DNA of 48,186 nucleotides. It comes from Dysgonomonas sp. Marseille-P4677. GTDB lineage: Bacteria; Bacteroidota; Bacteroidia; Bacteroidales; Dysgonomonadaceae. A model generated the notes under the pieces. That model did not search any database. It was not told the origin of the DNA and saw nothing but the letters and a program-made list of their open reading frames with translations. Position 1 is the first letter of the stretch; every line of letters begins with the position of its first letter. The translations under genes and the position numbers were made by a program. Positions 45,501-48,186 of the stretch are shown here, piece by piece. The stretch covers positions 1-48,186 of the forward strand of contig NZ_JAEPKU010000017.1 in the NCBI RefSeq assembly GCF_016652235.1, written 5' to 3'.

Positions 45501-45815
45501 TATGCAACAGCCGGAACGAAGCAATTCTTAGCGGATAATGGGGTTGAGGCTACAACGGTAAGTTGGCCAGATGAAGAAAAAGAGCATAATGTAATGGACA
45601 TGATGTCTAAGCATAAGTTTGATCTGATAGTAAATATTCCTAAGAATCATACACGTCGAGAGCTTACAAATGGCTATAAAATACGTCGTGGTGCTATTGA
45701 TCATAATATTCCGTTGATTACTAATGCTCGCTTGGCTAGTGCTTTTATACAGGCATTCTGCGAGATGAAGGAAACAGATATTCCAATTAAGAGCTGGCAG
45801 GAATATAAAATGTAA
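42591..45815 (+). CDS. carB: Carbamoyl-phosphate synthase, large subunit
   Basis: It makes carbamoyl phosphate from bicarbonate, ammonia and two ATP for arginine and pyrimidine synthesis. The 1074-residue protein has two like halves: ATP-grasp 1 (about 1-400, GSGALKIGQAGEFDYSG) and ATP-grasp 2 (about 555-935, VVLGSGAYRIGSSVEFDW), with the oligomerisation domain between. The C-terminal MGS-like allosteric domain (about 940-1074) has TAGTKQFLADNGVEATTVSW. The full length shows no break. The small subunit gene carA is not beside it, which is less common; the gene has its own promoter and terminator. Confidence 0.96.
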   Translation: MSIHQKIKKVIVLGSGALKIGQAGEFDYSGSQALKALKEEGIFTVLINPNIATIQTSEGIADRVYFLPVTPYFVEEIIKKEKVDGILLAFGGQTALNCGTELYLNGTLQKYGVEVLGTSVEAIMATEDRDLFVKKLDEIGMKTPVSQAVETMDDAIAAANKIGFPVMVRSAYALGGLGSGISDNLEDFKILCESSFAYSKQILVEESLKGWKEIEFEVIRDKNDHCFTVASMENFDPLGIHTGESIVVAPTCSLDEIELTMLQELSKKAIRHIGIVGECNIQYAFNSETDDYRVIEVNARLSRSSALASKATGYPLAFVAAKLALGYTLDQIGEMGTVNSAYVAPKLDYSICKIPRWDLSKFVGVSRQIGSSMKSVGEIMSIGKTFEEIIQKGLRMIGQGMHGFVGNRELEFNNLDEELSNPTDLRIFAIARAFEKGYTIDKIHNLTKIDPWFLSKLKNIYDYSLVLQEYSKIEEIPADVLLKAKHLGFSDFQIARFVENPEGNLEKESLKVRSIRKKMNVLPSVKRINTIASEHPDLTNYLYMTYDGSENDVPYFKNDKSVVVLGSGAYRIGSSVEFDWCSVNAVQTARKLGYKSIMINYNPETVSTDYDMCDRLYFDELSFERVLDVLDLEMPKGVIVSMGGQIPNNLAIRLHRQDVPILGTSPLSIDRAENRHKFSSMLDQLEIDQPAWKELSSMDDIYEFVKKVGFPVLVRPSYVLSGAAMNVCHDTEELETFLKLAAKVSKEYPVVVSQFLQNAKEIEFDAVAKNGEVVEYAISEHVEFAGVHSGDATLVFPAQKIYFETARRIKRISRKIAKELNISGPFNIQFLAKNNDVKVIECNLRASRSFPFVSKVLKRNFIETATRIMLDADYVKPDDSNFDIDWIGVKASQFSFSRLHNTDPVLGVDMSSTGEVGCLGDDFSEALLVSMISVGYNIPKKSVMVSSGDSRSKVDMLDACKMLQENNYDIYATAGTKQFLADNGVEATTVSWPDEEKEHNVMDMMSKHKFDLIVNIPKNHTRRELTNGYKIRRGAIDHNIPLITNARLASAFIQAFCEMKETDIPIKSWQEYKM

Positions 45816-45847
45816 TTCAATTTGTATAAGTAATACAGTAAATAGAG

Positions 45848-45876
45848 TAGGGTTGCTTTTAGTAACCCTATTTTTA
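45848..45876 (+). terminator. Intrinsic terminator of carB
   Basis: A 9-pair stem (45848-45856 with 45862-45870, one G-U) with a 5-nt loop, then TTTTTAT. Confidence 0.85.
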
Positions 45877-45950
45877 TGATGGGATTTAGGTAAAAAGGAT
45901 CTTTAGTAAGGTTTCTATATCTATGATTATATCTCTGGATATCTATGTTT

Positions 45951-45993
45951 AAATATAAAAACGCCTTAGCTCATCTATCAGCCAAGACGTTTT
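45951..45993 (-). terminator. Intrinsic terminator of aspS
   Basis: Read on the minus strand, 45993-45981 pairs with 45970-45958 as 13 unbroken pairs including two G-U, followed by TTTATATTTA. On the plus strand two of those pairs become mismatches, so it is directional for aspS. Confidence 0.8.
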
Positions 45994-46014
45994 AGATCAT
46001 TGGATACTATATAG

Positions 46015-47769
46015 TTATTCCTTTACTTCAATTTTTAAATGTAACTCGTCCAATTGTTCTTGATCGATCGTTGACGGAGCATCTACCATAACGTCACGCC
46101 CCGAATTATTCTTAGGGAATGCTATACAGTCGCGGATACTATCTAGTCCGGCAAATAGAGATACAAGGCGGTCAAGCCCGAACGCTAATCCTGCATGTGG
46201 AGGAGCTCCATATTTAAAGGCGTTCATAAGGAAGCCGAATTGAGCCTGTGCTCTCTCTTCAGTAAAACCAAGCACATGGAACATTTTATTTTGTAGTTGG
46301 CTATTGTGGATACGAATAGAGCCACCTCCAACTTCTACGCCATTAATCACCATATCGTAAGCATTAGCCCGCACAGCACTTGGGTCGGAATCCAAGAGTG
46401 GAATGTCTTCTTCCTTGGGACTGGTAAAAGGGTGGTGTTTCGCAAAATAACGACCAAGTTCTTCATCTTTTTCTAATAAAGGAAAGTCGATAACCCACAA
46501 GCAATTGAACTTATTCTTATCTCGTAAACCAAGTTGCTCTCCAACTTCGAGCCGAAGTTCACAAAGCTGTTTTTGTGCTTTCTCAGTTTCTCCACATATA
46601 ATAAGGATAAGGTCACCTGGTTGCGCTAGACAGCGTTCAGCCCATTTTTTCAAATCTTCAGGGGTATAGAATTTGTCTACTGATGATTTTAATGTGCCGT
46701 CTGCTTCATAACGGACATATACCAAGCCTTTAGCTCCTATCTGCGGGCGTTTTACGTAATCAGTCAAAGCGTCCAGTTGCTTACGTGTATATGAGGCGGC
46801 TCCTTTTGCACAAATCGCTCCGACGTATTCGGATGAATCAAATACAACGAAATCCTTTCCTGTCGTTAGATCTTTGATTTCTACAAACTCCATTTCGAAA
46901 CGTGTATCAGGCTTATCCGATCCATAATATTTCATAGCATGAGCATACGTCATACGTGGGAAATCGGGAATGTCGATGTTTTTTACTTTTTTGAAAAGAT
47001 GTTTCGTTAATCCTTCAAACATATTTAGTACATCTTCCTGATTTACATAAGACATTTCGCAATCTATTTGCGTAAATTCAGGCTGACGGTCGGCACGCAG
47101 ATCCTCATCGCGGAAGCATTTGACTATTTGGAAATAGCGGTCAAAACCAGATACCATCAATAACTGTTTGAACAATTGAGGTGATTGAGGTAGGGCATAA
47201 AATTCACCCGGATTCATACGAGATGGCACAACAAAGTCTCGAGCACCTTCGGGCGTAGAGCCTACTAGAATAGGAGTCTCTACTTCCAAAAATTGACGTT
47301 CATCAAGGTAACGTCGAGTCTCGAAAGCTATCTTATGTCTTAGTTCCAGATTCTTGCGGACGGGAGTACGGCGTAAATCTAAATAACGGTATTTCATGCG
47401 AAGATCGTCCCCACCATCGGTTTCGTCTTCTATTGTAAACGGAGGTACTTCCGATGTGTTGAGAATAATCAGTTTATTTACGATTATTTCTATTTCTCCG
47501 GTCGATATATTCAAGTTTTTACTCGAACGTTCTTGTACTATACCTGTTACCTGCAATACATATTCTCTTCCTAGTTTGTTTGCTTGTTCATAAAGATCTG
47601 AATTAACGTCTTTACTAAATGCTAACTGAGTAATACCATATCGGTCTCGTAGGTCGACAAATGTCATCCCTCCTCCCAATTTACGCACTTTTTGTACCCA
47701 GCCGGCGAGAATAACCTCTTCATTTACATTTGCCAGAGTTAATTCTCCGCAAGTATGATTTCTATACAT
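46015..47769 (-). CDS. aspS: Aspartyl-tRNA synthetase
   Basis: It charges tRNA-Asp with aspartate. The 584-residue protein is of the bacterial type: an OB-fold anticodon-binding domain (about 1-105), class II catalytic core with motif 2 [21 protein letters not shown] (about 218-237), a GAD-type insert (about 290-410), and motif 3 [15 protein letters not shown] (about 529-543). Length is normal. Whether it also charges tRNA-Asn depends on features I cannot judge here. The ABM gene lies 61 nt upstream on the same strand and no good promoter box is seen between, so the two may share a transcript. Confidence 0.96.
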   Translation of the reverse strand: MYRNHTCGELTLANVNEEVILAGWVQKVRKLGGGMTFVDLRDRYGITQLAFSKDVNSDLYEQANKLGREYVLQVTGIVQERSSKNLNISTGEIEIIVNKLIILNTSEVPPFTIEDETDGGDDLRMKYRYLDLRRTPVRKNLELRHKIAFETRRYLDERQFLEVETPILVGSTPEGARDFVVPSRMNPGEFYALPQSPQLFKQLLMVSGFDRYFQIVKCFRDEDLRADRQPEFTQIDCEMSYVNQEDVLNMFEGLTKHLFKKVKNIDIPDFPRMTYAHAMKYYGSDKPDTRFEMEFVEIKDLTTGKDFVVFDSSEYVGAICAKGAASYTRKQLDALTDYVKRPQIGAKGLVYVRYEADGTLKSSVDKFYTPEDLKKWAERCLAQPGDLILIICGETEKAQKQLCELRLEVGEQLGLRDKNKFNCLWVIDFPLLEKDEELGRYFAKHHPFTSPKEEDIPLLDSDPSAVRANAYDMVINGVEVGGGSIRIHNSQLQNKMFHVLGFTEERAQAQFGFLMNAFKYGAPPHAGLAFGLDRLVSLFAGLDSIRDCIAFPKNNSGRDVMVDAPSTIDQEQLDELHLKIEVKE

Positions 47770-47830
47770 GTTCCTTAGTTTTGGATTTCGAATTTAATCG
47801 TTTCAATTAAATAGATTTCGAGATAATATT

Positions 47831-48121
47831 TTAGTATATTTTTTTTATTACATCTACAGTCAGACTGTCTATTTTTCCTTGTACTGCTGCCACAAAAGCT
47901 TTGAAATGAGTGCTTTCGTTATGCTCATCAATAGCACTCTGCGATTTCCATACTTCTAATATGGTATATTTTAATGGGTTCTTAATATCTTGATGTAACT
48001 CATAGGAGACATTTCCATCCTCTTTGCGCGTTTCATTTACTACAGTATGGAAAACCTTTTCCAACTCTTCTTGATATGCAGCTTTTACTACAATTACAGC
48101 AACAATTTTAAGTTCCATCAT
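47831..48121 (-). CDS. ABM-domain (YgiN-like) putative monooxygenase
   Basis: A 96-residue protein that is one antibiotic-biosynthesis-monooxygenase domain, a ferredoxin-like dimeric barrel. Marks are IVAVIVVKAAYQEELEKVFHTVV at the start, NVSYELHQDIKNP (about 38-50) and TILEVWKSQSAIDEHNES (about 53-70), with the conserved WKS and His. Relatives such as YgiN act on quinols without metal or cofactor; the substrate is not known. Two ATGs begin the frame and change only one residue. A TAnnTTTG box lies upstream at 48150-48157. Confidence 0.85.
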   Translation of the reverse strand: MMELKIVAVIVVKAAYQEELEKVFHTVVNETRKEDGNVSYELHQDIKNPLKYTILEVWKSQSAIDEHNESTHFKAFVAAVQGKIDSLTVDVIKKIY

Positions 48122-48149
48122 ATCTTTTTTAGTTTATATTTTAAGGATA

Positions 48150-48157
48150 CAAAAGTA
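48150..48157 (-). promoter_or_regulatory. -7 box of the ABM-aspS unit
   Basis: The minus strand reads TACTTTTG, an exact TAnnTTTG, 28 nt before the ATG. The -33 region runs to the window edge and shows no clear match. Confidence 0.5.
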
Positions 48158-48186
48158 TAGATTTTATTCGTTTTACAGGAATAGAT

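Overview
The window looks like ordinary chromosome from a low-GC Bacteroidota (Bacteroidetes). The order Bacteroidales is likely and a Dysgonomonas-like genome is my best guess, inferred from gene content rather than from any marker gene. The evidence is a SusC/SusD pair, a PorD homologue and a PorE-like lipoprotein of the type IX secretion system, a TamL-type lipidated Omp85 protein, DUF1573, DUF3943 and A2M proteins, and above all the Bacteroidetes promoter form TTG/TTTG-N19-21-TAnnTTTG in front of many genes. I see no integrase, transposase, phage gene, CRISPR array, tRNA or rRNA.

Layout. 1-5030: tail terminator of an unseen gene, then a SusC/SusD nutrient-uptake pair with its own terminator and no enzymes beside it. 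5097-5535: a 52-residue Cys-rich membrane peptide of FeoB-associated type and a free-standing structured RNA gene (perfect promoter, about 170-nt rod fold, intrinsic terminator). 5655-9343: operon pyrE, SRPBCC protein, argH, serB. 9429-12526 (minus): an ABC-F ATPase with a degenerate second ATPase domain, and a PDZ-DUF4136-PDZ secreted protein. 12863-18162 (plus): ribE, a DUF6624 protein, a YjdF-type membrane protein, an EamA transporter, a small exported protein, mnmA and a TRIC channel. 18243-24491: PorE-like lipoprotein and PorD (plus), converging on a TPR protein and TamL (minus). 24609-26951: VOC protein and SpoU methyltransferase (plus), converging on an unassigned ATP-grasp-like protein. 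27158-33587: peroxiredoxin, PatB-type C-S lyase, SlyD-type isomerase, then on the minus strand an aldo/keto reductase, a GNAT acetyltransferase and a DUF3943 protein, then crcB. 33684-42352: an envelope cluster of a 1971-residue A2M protein without a thioester motif, an L,D-transpeptidase-fold protein, a lipoprotein, a DUF1573 protein and an M15 peptidase. 42591-48121: carB (plus), aspS and an ABM monooxygenase (minus).

How the genes fit together. Two themes recur. One is core metabolism around carbamoyl phosphate: carB makes it, and pyrE and argH are later steps in its two outlets, pyrimidines and arginine. The other is building and guarding the outer membrane and periplasm: SusC/D, TamL, PorE/PorD, A2M, the L,D-transpeptidase, the M15 peptidase and DUF3943. 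Most promoters sit at the divergent junctions and most convergent junctions carry a hairpin with U-tract, so operon limits can be read fairly well. The least explained elements are the RNA gene at about 5300-5535, a 21-bp motif found twice (27956 and 42449), the ATP-grasp-like protein, and the asymmetric ABC-F protein with a hairpin just before its start codon.
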